The notes below the pieces were generated by a model. The model had not been told where the DNA came from and searched no databases. It worked only from the letters and a program-made list of their open reading frames with translations. From the IMG/VR virus record IMGVR_UViG_3300021420_000021, positions 1 through 64,000 of that record: a DNA stretch of 64,000 bases. The stretch is one strand, 5' to 3'. Source of the DNA: a virus. Made by a program: the position numbers and the translations under genes. This document shows positions 39,529 through 48,857 of this stretch, one piece after another. Position 1 is the first letter of the stretch, and every line of letters starts with the position of its first letter.

Positions 39529-40713
39529 ATGTCAGCACCAACTAAGGTCCAGCTTATCGGCGGACATTTTCAAGACCTTTCCGGAAATGTTTTAGCAAAT
39601 GGTTATCTTCGGATGTTTCTTAGTTCTGATGAATTGGTAACAGGGGTCGGCTTTATTTGCAGCGGTGTTTTTGTACAAATACAATTAGATTCTGCGGGAA
39701 GTGTTGCAAGTTCAACAAGCACGCCGCCTGCTGCAAATCAGTTTGTTTGGGGCAATGATCAAATGGCCCCGACTAATAGTTATTATCGTGTTTTTGGCTA
39801 TGCCGCAAGCGGGCAACTTGCTTTCGGCCCCGATAATCAGCAAGTTATCGGCAATGGCGGAACGTTCGATGTCGGTACTTGGATACCAAATTCTGTCATA
39901 AGTTGGCAACCGCCGATTCAGCCGTTAACACTTGAAGTAAACAGTGTATTAGCTGGATCACAAACGCTATTGAATCTTAACGCAGGATCAGGAATAACTT
40001 TGACCGATAATGGATCGGGTCAAGTTACTGTCGCATCTAGTCTCGCAGCGCTATTATTAGAAACGAACGGAACGCCGAATACATCGCAGACATTATTGAA
40101 TTTAGCCGCAGGTACAGGTATTACGATTACAAATCCTAGCGGCGGTGAAGTTTTGATTTCGTCTACTACATCTGGATCACCTTCCGGATCGAATGTAATA
40201 TTTATCGATGAAGCACAAAAAAATGCAGGTTCCGGATTTAATGGCGCAGCTACTGATTGTATTATTGTTCGAGTTCCTGCTAGTTCTGTAGCCGCAATAG
40301 GTAGTAAAGTCATAGTTACGATCAATTTTTCTGCGCTCGGATCAAGTTCAATAAAGATGACTCCTGTATTACGACGGACTCTTCCGGGCGGAACAGCTTT
40401 TACCGATACGACTGCAATTACATTTGGTGGCAGCGCTACGCCTACTTTTACAGGAAGTACTTTAACGTATACATCAGACGATGTTTCTTGTACTATCGAT
40501 AGTGCCCATGATAATTATTTCATATTTAATGAAACAACTGTGACAGGTACGCCCGCCTACTATACTTTTGTAGAAAATTATATTACTAAATGTAGCGGAG
40601 AAGTAACTAACGGCGTGAATTATTCTACCGTGTCATCGATACCGAGTTTACCGACTTTGCTCAGTTTGTTGTCTACACAAAGTACTCTTGTTTCAAGTAT
40701 CGTAATTGGATAA
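39529..40713 (+). CDS. Tail-fibre/receptor-type protein, 394 aa
   Basis: N-terminal 110 residues are paralogous to the preceding protein (GYLRMFLSSDE, VQIQLDSAGSV, YRVFGYAASGQLAF). Two repeats SQTLLNLNAGSGITLT and SQTLLNLAAGTGITIT follow, as in fibre shafts, then a beta-rich C-terminal domain. Likely host-recognition appendage. Confidence 0.7.
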   Translation: MSAPTKVQLIGGHFQDLSGNVLANGYLRMFLSSDELVTGVGFICSGVFVQIQLDSAGSVASSTSTPPAANQFVWGNDQMAPTNSYYRVFGYAASGQLAFGPDNQQVIGNGGTFDVGTWIPNSVISWQPPIQPLTLEVNSVLAGSQTLLNLNAGSGITLTDNGSGQVTVASSLAALLLETNGTPNTSQTLLNLAAGTGITITNPSGGEVLISSTTSGSPSGSNVIFIDEAQKNAGSGFNGAATDCIIVRVPASSVAAIGSKVIVTINFSALGSSSIKMTPVLRRTLPGGTAFTDTTAITFGGSATPTFTGSTLTYTSDDVSCTIDSAHDNYFIFNETTVTGTPAYYTFVENYITKCSGEVTNGVNYSTVSSIPSLPTLLSLLSTQSTLVSSIVIG

Positions 40714-40722
40714 GGAAAGTAA

Positions 40723-43700
40723 ATGTCGAACGCGTTGCAGGCCGCTGGCGCTCAGCCGGACAAACAAACTAAATTCACAAATTTATATACAGGCCGTTTC
40801 TTTTCAGGAATCTGGACAAATCGTTCTCCATTACGTGATGCTGCTTCGACTCGAATAGAAGAAAAGTTTTACGGGCCACGTGGCGATGCAATGATCGCGG
40901 GATCGAACGTCGAAATTACGAATAGGCTGACTTTAGGTCGAAGACCCGGAAATCCGGTTTACGACAATGTTAATACTTTTACTAATGTTCTGAGTTTTGA
41001 CGATTTTCGTATCAGCAAGGGCTTATCTGACATTTTCGGAACGGTGACCGAACAAGTCGATACAATGATCGACACAAGCGCTGCTCTATTTGCCGAGAAT
41101 AGTGCTTTTGTTCTTCAAGGCGGCGTCAATCCAACGACAGTATTTACGAAGTCTCCCGGCGCGGGACAAAGTTATGGAATTCAAGTCGGAAACGAATGGT
41201 ATTTTGGCAACGGCGCGGATAATAAAAAGTGGCTTCAGTCTTTATTTGTTCGATCAAGTGCAAGCAATAATGCGACTTTAAATCTTAATTCGTATCCGTT
41301 CATGGATACATTTTTGATTAGTAATCCGACGACGAATCCGCAGATTCAGCAATTAATTGGTGCCGCTGTTCAATCGGGCGCGTCAGGTTCAGTCAATAAT
41401 ATTAACGTCACGAACGTCGTTTTGACGAATGAAGTGTTGACACTTACGACTTCCGCCGCTCCGTTTACGACACAGCCTATTGGCACGCAGTTTATGCTAT
41501 GGGGATTTACAAATCCTGCTACGACATTTTTGAACGGTTCGACTATTACTTTGACTGTCGCTTGGTCGGGAACGACTATTACTGCGACTTGGACCGGAAC
41601 GCACGCAAATATGTCGCAGGCGGATACAGCGGTCATTCAAATTGAAAAAGGTGGTACGAACTCTGTTACAAATACACTTGTACTCGGTCCTACGGTTCCG
41701 ACATGGGGAACAGTTGCGCCAAGTGCCGCTAACGATTTCATGGGCAGTGTAACGATTGACGGACAGGCGATTTGGGTCAATCGTGGAATAACTGTCGAAA
41801 ATTGGGGATTAGCAGCACCGACTGAAGATTTGACTTCAGGTCCGGGCGGAATTTCGTTAACTGGTGCGGCTTCAGGATTTTCTCCAAATACGTTTTTTGC
41901 TCCAGCAAGTGTATTCATAGACCCTAATGGTAATTTATGGGAAGTGACAACCGGAGGCAAATCTGGCGCAACTGAACCTGCTTGGCCCGCTTCGCCTACG
42001 TTTAGTGTAAAGCATGACATTTTTGCAGTTTCAGTCGCAGCTAACGTCGCGACTATATATTGTACGACTTTGCCGAGTCCGGGTCAAAGTGTGCAACTTT
42101 TCGGGTTACAACAAGCGAACGGAAATGGCGGCGCGCCGAATCTCAACGGCGTGACTTTGACCGTCGCGACAACCGGAGCAAATTTCTTTACTGCGCCTTT
42201 TACGTTCTCAGGGACTTATCCGGCGACTGGTGATGGCGCGGATCAAGGATATGCTATATTTTATGGTACGACTCAAGCAGACGGAAGTGTAGTCTGGACA
42301 AGTCTGCAAAGCGCCGCATCGATGGTTTGGGCTGCGCATACGCATTATCATCAAGATGATTTTTTAGTCGCGCCTACAGGGTCGAGTACATCGTTATTTC
42401 GGTTAAGCAAGAATACGCAACCGTTTATTCAGTCTGATGGAGCGCTATTAAGTACTCTTTATCCAACGTATAATTCAAGCCCGATAACCGGATCGTTTAA
42501 CGCGATTGCAAATCCGATAACTATTAATTCTTGGGCGGATAATTCTAATCCCGCCCGAGGGTTTAACGGCGCGTTTAGTCAATCGTATTTATCGGTTCCG
42601 ACATCCGGATCAGCCGCTGTTTCTACGCCTGTTCCGGGGTCTTTATACGCCGTAACAAATTCGACAGCAGGCGGCGGACCCGAACAAAGCGGGCCGAACG
42701 TCTACTTCTTTGCCGTCAACGGCGCGGGCGAAATAGGTGCGTCAACAGATAGCGGACAAGCTCAAAATTGGGAAGCTTCGTTTATTTGTAAAATTTACAT
42801 TCCTGCTCCCGGAACTTATACGTTTTCTCTTTTACACGATGATGGTGCTTTTTTTTCATTCGATAATATTTCTACTTCTGCGTTTTTGACTATTGGTTCG
42901 CAGACGAATGTTCCGCCAACGTTTTCCGGATCAGGCGGAAAAACTGCTATTCAAGGTTATACCGGAGTTGTCGGAAATAATAACTCCGGCGTTACTACAG
43001 ATTCAGCGACTTGGAGATTTCCAACAGCAGGCGATTACACATTAGAAATTAATTGGAAAGCTTGGCAAAACGCAGAAGAGATGATTTTTACTTGCCAGAG
43101 TTTTAATCTTGCAAGCAGTCCCGACGAATCCGGAACAAATCAACCTGCTTGGCCCGCTTTTACGACTACTGGAGCGACCGCGAGTACGACGACTGGAATT
43201 ACGTTTGGTACAGGCGACGTTATCAAAGAAGCAGGCGGTCAGTATACGTGGAGCAATTTAGGTCCGACGAGCGCATATAATGTCTGGTTTGCAAATACGA
43301 CTTATACCGTGTCAGGAACGCCGATTGTTGATACGAATGGAAATGAACAGCTTCCAATTCAACCCGGCGTAACTGGATCGACTGCGCCTGTATTCAACGG
43401 GACATTGAACGGGATTACGACGATATCCGGATCAACGTTACAGTTTATCAACGCCGGAGGTGTGCCAATTCAGCCGAACACTCCGGGAAAGATTACGGCT
43501 ACGAGCGCCCAAGGTTGGATTTATGGGATCGCACTTGTCAATACGTTAGATAATACTGTTTCGAATATTGGGCCGATAGGCCCGCCGAACAGCGCAGGCG
43601 GTGTAGGAACAGGGCCACTTATTAGCGGACAAGTTACGTTCTCTCCGGGTGCGGGATTGCCAACTGATCTGACTCAAATCGATCCACAAGCTGATTACGT

Positions 43701-45621
43701 AGCTATTTTTAGAACGACTGACGGTTTTTCGACTTTGTTACTTATACCGAGTAACGGAAATACCGATTATACTGTTCCGTTGACTCAGTATTTACAAAGT
43801 GGTTATGTTGATACGACGCCCGATACAGGCTTAGATACGCTCATTCAAGCTGCCGCAGCCGGAGAAAACACCCCTCCGCTACCGGGCGCGGTTAATCTGA
43901 CGTATCATTTAAACCGTATTTGGTACTCAATCGGCAATACTGTATATTATACAACCGGGCCGTTAGCGCCAGTAGGAAACGGTATTAATGGAACTTCGCC
44001 ATTGAACTTTGACGGTGTGACTTCTTTAATCACTCGATTAGTTCCATCTTCGATAGGCATGTTAGTGTTCACCGTTTCGGATATTTATATAATCCCGAAT
44101 CAGGGCAGAACGATTCTTCCGAGTCTTCCGTATGTTCCGGGCGTAGGATTGTCGAGCTATAATGCTCTTGATATATCAGGGCCGTTAGTCGGCTTCTTTT
44201 CGACTGATCATCAGTTTATTAACTTCAATCCTAGCGCGGGCGTCAACATCGTTTCGATGCCAATTGGCGACCAGTTCCGTAAGAACACCGGACAACCGGG
44301 AACATCTTGGAACCCGAAAAATGTCTACGTCGCTTGGTATGTCAACGGCGAAGACATGGGATGGTTTGTTGCGGACGGCGTTAATGGGTGGTATAGGCTG
44401 ATTAACAATCCCGCACCCGATTTCGGGCAAAGCTGGAGTCCGTTTGCCACAATTGTAAACGGCGTAAAAGCTATTAAATCTGTTGAAACCGCTCCGGGAG
44501 TACATAATTTACTTCTAGGCCCGTCTTCTTCAGCACCTATTAATCCTTCTCAGTTAGGATCAGCCGGGAATTACGCACTACTCGCGTATTCTGGAATTAC
44601 AAATACAGGTTCGTCTGTCATCTTCGGGAATGTTGGTACTGTGACTGCAACGGTTACTCCGGGTGGATGGACTCTTGTTCCGCCATCAGTCATAGATAAC
44701 GCAGACGCAGCAACAGCCGAAGTCGCCGCTCTTGCCGCGTATAATTTTTACGCAGCATTGACGCCAACGAAATCCGGGCTGTCTAATCTTTCGACAGGCG
44801 GAAACGGAAGTACAGCTTCGACCTATACAGCCGGAGTTTACGCCGGAGCGTCGAGTTTGTCGATGCCGACAGGAATTACTCTTGATGGCCAAGGTAATAC
44901 TAATTCTATATTCGTATTCCAAGCCGGATCGACTGTAAATCTTGCGTCCGGACAATCGGTCAATCTTATTAACGGCGCACAAGCAAGCAACGTATTCTGG
45001 GTCGTTGGTACTTCGCTAACAACTGTTGCAACAAGTACAATGGTCGGGACAATTCTTGCTCAAATATCTGTCACATTAGGCGGCGGAATTTTGAACGGGC
45101 GTGCTCTTGCTGGAATCGGCGGATCAAGCGGGGCGGTAACTATTTCTGCCGCAACTGCGATTACTATTTCAGCCGGATTGCCGACAGGTTCCGGATTTAT
45201 TCGATTTAGAAATCTTGATGCTTCTTCCGATGGCGGAACAGGATTGACGAACGGATTGACTTATCCTGCATACGGAGTATTCGGATCATACGTACTCGCG
45301 CAACCCGGTCAAGTCGCGCAAGTTGCATTCGTTACGACTGACTCAGTAAATACGGGAAGTCCGTTAATTTTAGGGCTTTTGATAGACGAAGCTTTGCCTT
45401 ATTTTACCGGAAGTTTTGAGATGTTGAAGAACTGGACGACCGATCCTCCGGGATTACCCGCCAGTAAATCAATTCTCGGACAACGCTTTTATTTGTCTGA
45501 GCTTCCCAATTCCGCAGCGGCGTTACGCCATATGCAAATCATGTGCCAATGGCCTAGCGAAAGTGCGCTTAATGAATTGCAGAGCTTTACGGTATTTGGC
45601 GATTATGTTCAGGAGCAGTAG
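40723..45621 (+). CDS. Tail nozzle-like protein with PA14-like and inserted ice-binding-like domains
   Basis: 1632 aa. Residues 1-100 (TGRFFSGIWTNRSPLRDAAS) and 1050-1265 (NLTYHLNRIWYSIGNTVYY, DISGPLVGFFSTDHQF) resemble podovirus nozzle/tubular B-type proteins. About 611-800 is PA14-like (YIPAPGTYTFSLLHDDGAFF). About 1270-1484 is a DUF3494 domain (YALLAYSGITNTGSSVIFGN, ITLDGQGNTNSIFVFQAGST, NGAQASNVFWVVGTS, GGGILNGRALAGI) placed between HNLLLGPSS and SGFIRFRNLDASSDGGTG, which would otherwise be contiguous. The C-terminus resumes the nozzle pattern (YVLAQPGQVAQVAFV). Probably binds receptor glycans or surfaces. Confidence 0.8.
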   Translation: MSNALQAAGAQPDKQTKFTNLYTGRFFSGIWTNRSPLRDAASTRIEEKFYGPRGDAMIAGSNVEITNRLTLGRRPGNPVYDNVNTFTNVLSFDDFRISKGLSDIFGTVTEQVDTMIDTSAALFAENSAFVLQGGVNPTTVFTKSPGAGQSYGIQVGNEWYFGNGADNKKWLQSLFVRSSASNNATLNLNSYPFMDTFLISNPTTNPQIQQLIGAAVQSGASGSVNNINVTNVVLTNEVLTLTTSAAPFTTQPIGTQFMLWGFTNPATTFLNGSTITLTVAWSGTTITATWTGTHANMSQADTAVIQIEKGGTNSVTNTLVLGPTVPTWGTVAPSAANDFMGSVTIDGQAIWVNRGITVENWGLAAPTEDLTSGPGGISLTGAASGFSPNTFFAPASVFIDPNGNLWEVTTGGKSGATEPAWPASPTFSVKHDIFAVSVAANVATIYCTTLPSPGQSVQLFGLQQANGNGGAPNLNGVTLTVATTGANFFTAPFTFSGTYPATGDGADQGYAIFYGTTQADGSVVWTSLQSAASMVWAAHTHYHQDDFLVAPTGSSTSLFRLSKNTQPFIQSDGALLSTLYPTYNSSPITGSFNAIANPITINSWADNSNPARGFNGAFSQSYLSVPTSGSAAVSTPVPGSLYAVTNSTAGGGPEQSGPNVYFFAVNGAGEIGASTDSGQAQNWEASFICKIYIPAPGTYTFSLLHDDGAFFSFDNISTSAFLTIGSQTNVPPTFSGSGGKTAIQGYTGVVGNNNSGVTTDSATWRFPTAGDYTLEINWKAWQNAEEMIFTCQSFNLASSPDESGTNQPAWPAFTTTGATASTTTGITFGTGDVIKEAGGQYTWSNLGPTSAYNVWFANTTYTVSGTPIVDTNGNEQLPIQPGVTGSTAPVFNGTLNGITTISGSTLQFINAGGVPIQPNTPGKITATSAQGWIYGIALVNTLDNTVSNIGPIGPPNSAGGVGTGPLISGQVTFSPGAGLPTDLTQIDPQADYVAIFRTTDGFSTLLLIPSNGNTDYTVPLTQYLQSGYVDTTPDTGLDTLIQAAAAGENTPPLPGAVNLTYHLNRIWYSIGNTVYYTTGPLAPVGNGINGTSPLNFDGVTSLITRLVPSSIGMLVFTVSDIYIIPNQGRTILPSLPYVPGVGLSSYNALDISGPLVGFFSTDHQFINFNPSAGVNIVSMPIGDQFRKNTGQPGTSWNPKNVYVAWYVNGEDMGWFVADGVNGWYRLINNPAPDFGQSWSPFATIVNGVKAIKSVETAPGVHNLLLGPSSSAPINPSQLGSAGNYALLAYSGITNTGSSVIFGNVGTVTATVTPGGWTLVPPSVIDNADAATAEVAALAAYNFYAALTPTKSGLSNLSTGGNGSTASTYTAGVYAGASSLSMPTGITLDGQGNTNSIFVFQAGSTVNLASGQSVNLINGAQASNVFWVVGTSLTTVATSTMVGTILAQISVTLGGGILNGRALAGIGGSSGAVTISAATAITISAGLPTGSGFIRFRNLDASSDGGTGLTNGLTYPAYGVFGSYVLAQPGQVAQVAFVTTDSVNTGSPLILGLLIDEALPYFTGSFEMLKNWTTDPPGLPASKSILGQRFYLSELPNSAAALRHMQIMCQWPSESALNELQSFTVFGDYVQEQ

Positions 45622-45624
45622 CAT

Positions 45625-46350
45625 ATGCCCTCGATAAAAGATGCTGTTAACGCAAATCTCGAAGGATATGCGCCAGCAGCAAAATTGCCTGTCATATATG
45701 AGATGATCAATAACGACAAGCCAAGGGCCAACCCTGCAATTCGTTGTCCCTTGCCGCCATTTAATCTTGATCCTGATACGTTACGTCAATTTGAAACAGG
45801 AAATTCATCGCCGCAAATTCGTGTTCTTCCTGTTCCGGCGCAAACTGGAAATACGACAACGATTATTAAATCAGGCGGATTTATCGGAAGTATTGGAACT
45901 TCATCTTCGAGTTCTAGTTCCGGATCGGGTTCAGGCGGATCGGGCGGTTCCGGATCGAATAATCTTACGCTTAAAAGTGTTGTTCTTACGACCGGATCGA
46001 TTGCAGTCGGTGGAAGTTTTCTTGGAACAGCGCTAATGGCGAAGTCGTTTCAATTAATTTCTTTGACTACGAATCAACCTTGCGATGTGCGAATTTACGG
46101 CGCAGCCGCAATTCAATCATTTGACGCAACTCGGGCGATAGATGCGCCCGTTCCGGCAGAAGTGTCAGATAATATTATTGCCGATGTAATTTTTGACACA
46201 TTGCCGTTTACGTGGGGCTTCCAAAACGCCGCAGGCGCAAACCAAGACCTTCCGCAGAGTACAAATGTTTATGTCAGTGTTTTAAATACCGGAAACACAA
46301 CGTTGTCGCCTGTACAAGTGACGATCAGCTACGTAGCCTTAGAATCTTAG
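45625..46350 (+). CDS. Tail-associated protein with Ser/Gly linker, 241 aa
   Basis: N-terminal 85 residues, then a flexible SSSSSSSGSGSGGSGG linker (about 94-112) and a C-terminal beta-sandwich-like domain. The modular build fits an appendage with a mobile head. GGAG upstream. Confidence 0.65.
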   Translation: MPSIKDAVNANLEGYAPAAKLPVIYEMINNDKPRANPAIRCPLPPFNLDPDTLRQFETGNSSPQIRVLPVPAQTGNTTTIIKSGGFIGSIGTSSSSSSSGSGSGGSGGSGSNNLTLKSVVLTTGSIAVGGSFLGTALMAKSFQLISLTTNQPCDVRIYGAAAIQSFDATRAIDAPVPAEVSDNIIADVIFDTLPFTWGFQNAAGANQDLPQSTNVYVSVLNTGNTTLSPVQVTISYVALES

Positions 46351-46361
46351 GAGACACAACC

Positions 46362-46925
46362 GTGGGAAATCGCCAAGTCTGGCCTTCGAGCCTGTTTCCT
46401 CTTCGTGGAGATTTGAGTGCCGAAGCAGGCGCAACGACAGTCAAAGTTATCGGAATCCAAGGCACGCCCGTCTCTAACGTCGCGCCGACTACGACGAATC
46501 AGACATTGATTTATAATAGTGGGACTAATCAATACGCGCCGGGAATTCTTTTACCCGAACTCGTTGCTTCTGTCGATTTAACCCGATTACATGCAAACGC
46601 GTCCGGAACACTTTATGCGAATGCGGCAGTTTCGGGCCAATATGACATCGGCGCTTATGTAGTCTGTACACAATCGTCGTCTGTTGGCGACATTCCGGGA
46701 ATTCTTATTACGTGGACCGACGCGGATACAGGAATTGTAAAAACGAATGAGATAACAAGTCCGACAGATGGAACTGTAGTTGGAAATTATAATAGCGGAC
46801 TAATGCGAGTTAGCGCCGAAATTGCGACGAATATTAATTGGGCGACGACAGGATATGTCGGCTATGTCGCTTATGGCGACGTATTTTATTCGCTTCATTT
46901 GAGTTGTGTTCTTGTGTCGGTGTAG
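46362..46925 (+). CDS. Beta-rich virion protein, 187 aa
   Basis: GTG 46362 preceded by AGGAG at 8 nt; the longer frame from 46212 is rejected since it overlaps the previous gene. LFPLRGDLSAEAGATTVKVI and a Thr/Ser/Asn-rich body suggest a tail or surface component. Confidence 0.6.
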   Translation: MGNRQVWPSSLFPLRGDLSAEAGATTVKVIGIQGTPVSNVAPTTTNQTLIYNSGTNQYAPGILLPELVASVDLTRLHANASGTLYANAAVSGQYDIGAYVVCTQSSSVGDIPGILITWTDADTGIVKTNEITSPTDGTVVGNYNSGLMRVSAEIATNINWATTGYVGYVAYGDVFYSLHLSCVLVSV

Positions 46926-46932
46926 GAGGATT

Positions 46933-47166
46933 GTGAAACGATATTTGATTGTATTGGCGTTGCTTGGAACTTTATTCGCCCAAGGGCATAATAAATCGCA
47001 AGAAGTTCACGCGAATTGCTGTTTATGTCTTTGCAAAGCGCAAGACGAGACAAAGTGTTCTCGGATGTGCATTCGGTTACAACATAGTAAGCGAATTATT
47101 TATGAAAAAGAAATGAATGAATGCACTAAAAGCTGTAAAAAACACGGAGTCATACAACTTCAGTGA
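46933..47166 (+). CDS. Secreted cysteine-rich mini-protein, 77 aa
   Basis: GTG 46933 after AGGAGG. Signal peptide MKRYLIVLALLGTLFAQ, then a short mature part with about nine Cys (NCCLCLCK, CSRMC, CTKSC) that could form disulfides or bind metal outside the cytoplasm. No lipobox. Family unknown. Confidence 0.65.
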   Translation: MKRYLIVLALLGTLFAQGHNKSQEVHANCCLCLCKAQDETKCSRMCIRLQHSKRIIYEKEMNECTKSCKKHGVIQLQ

Positions 47167-47177
47167 GGGACAGCTAA

Positions 47178-47801
47178 ATGATAGAAGAAATTAAATATTG
47201 TGAGTGTGGCTGTGGGAAACCTGCGCCTATCGCAGACCGTAACGTTAAACGTAATGGATGGGTAAAAGGGCAAGCTAAACGTTTTATTCGAGGTCATGGA
47301 TCGATTGCGCTATTTAAGAGTCCGCGATATGTAGAAAAAATGCAGGCTGTACTGACTGGCGCACCTAGCAAGTTACGCGGACGAAAGCAGCCGCTTGAAC
47401 ATCGTGCAAAGAAAATTAGATCGCTTACCGGTAAAGAGCCGATAATGAGTCCGTTTATTTCTGCTTTTATATCATTACAAAAAGGCCGTTGGATTGCAGG
47501 CGGCAAAAAACTTCATGCTCGCGCTGTGTGGGAACATTTTAACGGCCCTGTGCCAGCCGGGTTTCATGTGCATCATAAAAATGGCGACCCATCAAAAATA
47601 GAAAGCGACAATATTGATAATCTTATGTTACTTACTGCGGAATGGAATTTACGGTTTATGCCGCAACTAGCAGCAGGTTTTGGTATTCATGAGTCTGATG
47701 TGACAAAAGCCTATATTGAAGTCGAACATATTCCTTATAAGGATAGGTTTCCAGCAGTTTGTCGAATATTATTAGATCAGCAGGTTGATTATGGTAAATA
47801 G
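47178..47801 (+). CDS. HNH homing endonuclease
   Basis: 207 aa. N-terminal zinc-type ECGCGKPA, then HARAVWEHFNGPVPAGFHVH followed by HKNGDPSKIESDNIDNLMLL, the HNH_3 motif of free-standing homing enzymes. The remaining C-terminus is probably DNA-binding. Inserted among tail genes. Confidence 0.85.
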   Translation: MIEEIKYCECGCGKPAPIADRNVKRNGWVKGQAKRFIRGHGSIALFKSPRYVEKMQAVLTGAPSKLRGRKQPLEHRAKKIRSLTGKEPIMSPFISAFISLQKGRWIAGGKKLHARAVWEHFNGPVPAGFHVHHKNGDPSKIESDNIDNLMLLTAEWNLRFMPQLAAGFGIHESDVTKAYIEVEHIPYKDRFPAVCRILLDQQVDYGK

Positions 47802-48171
47802 TCGGCCTTTGATTGAAGATGATTTACCGACATTGCAATCTGCACTTGAAAACTCTCCGCATCCGGATCAAAAAGTTGAGCACTATGTTGGCGATAATAA
47901 GTATTGCGAAATTTATTCTGACGAATCCGGGCCTATCGGTATTTTACGGTATACAAAAACGTTAAGATTATGCGCGACTTGGGTAAATAACGAAGATCGG
48001 GCGAGAAACGCCGCATCGATTATTCAAGCAGTCGAAGATGCAATTGCAAAAGCAAAAGCAAACGGATTTAGTGAAATAATTTTTCAGACCGATTCTCCTT
48101 CTTATGCAAAATTTTGTGTCGATAAGTTAGGTTTTTTAGAGAGTCGCGGTGAGTTTATTAAGTATGTGTAA
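47791..48171 (+). CDS. GNAT-like acetyltransferase domain protein, 126 aa
   Basis: ATG 47791 overlaps the HNH gene by 11 nt. RPLIEDDLPTLQSALE, GPIGILRYTKTLRLCATWVN, then KANGFSEIIFQTDSPSYAKF and DKLGFLESRGEF match a GNAT core; the acetyl-CoA loop is not typical, so it may be a structural member. Similar proteins occur beside podovirus internal virion genes. Confidence 0.65.
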   Translation: MVNSRPLIEDDLPTLQSALENSPHPDQKVEHYVGDNKYCEIYSDESGPIGILRYTKTLRLCATWVNNEDRARNAASIIQAVEDAIAKAKANGFSEIIFQTDSPSYAKFCVDKLGFLESRGEFIKYV

Positions 48172-48182
48172 AGGACATCAGC

Positions 48183-48851
48183 ATGTGCGATGCCAGTAGT
48201 CAACAGAAGCAAGCGGCAGGGACATTAAATACGCTCACAAATAGTATGATGAATCAAGTTTCCCAAGTGTTCGGCAACGATCAATCAGTTTTTAATAATC
48301 TGATGAGCGCGAATCAAGGGATTGTCGCGGGCGGACCCGGACAACAAGGATTTAGTCAAGCTGAGTTAAATTCGATGAATGCTCAAGCGATTACGAATAA
48401 CGCGAATCAATATCGTAATGTTGCTGGTGCTGCGAAAGCCGGACAAGCCGCAGTCGGCGGCGGAAATACAGCATTAGCGTCTGGCGCGACTACTGCGGCA
48501 AACGAGAGTATTGCCGAACAAGCGGCTGCGAATACGTCTAATCAGTTAGCCGGGATAACGCAAGCCAATTACGCGCAAGGCAATCAAAACTTCTGGCGAG
48601 CGCAACAAGGCGAACAAGGCGCTGCTGGAACGTTCAATAACATGGCGTCTCTTGATAGCGCGGCTTCGAATACAGCGAATCAAAATTTACAAGCGCAGAC
48701 TCAGATCGGCAATGCTGCAAATTGGTGGCAGAAACCTGTTATGGGGTTAGTTAGTGCAGGAGCAAATCTCGCTTCAGGCGGCATTAGCGGCGTTGCTGGA
48801 AGTGCTTTAGACATGGCTTCTAACGCGACTTCAAACATGGCAGGGGCTTAG
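48183..48851 (+). CDS. Internal virion protein (ejection type), 222 aa
   Basis: Ala/Gln/Asn-rich helical protein with a C-terminal WWQKPVMGLVSAGANLASGG. First of three proteins in the usual podovirus position for internal core proteins that are ejected with DNA. Confidence 0.65.
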   Translation: MCDASSQQKQAAGTLNTLTNSMMNQVSQVFGNDQSVFNNLMSANQGIVAGGPGQQGFSQAELNSMNAQAITNNANQYRNVAGAAKAGQAAVGGGNTALASGATTAANESIAEQAAANTSNQLAGITQANYAQGNQNFWRAQQGEQGAAGTFNNMASLDSAASNTANQNLQAQTQIGNAANWWQKPVMGLVSAGANLASGGISGVAGSALDMASNATSNMAGA

Positions 48852-48857
48852 GAGCAT

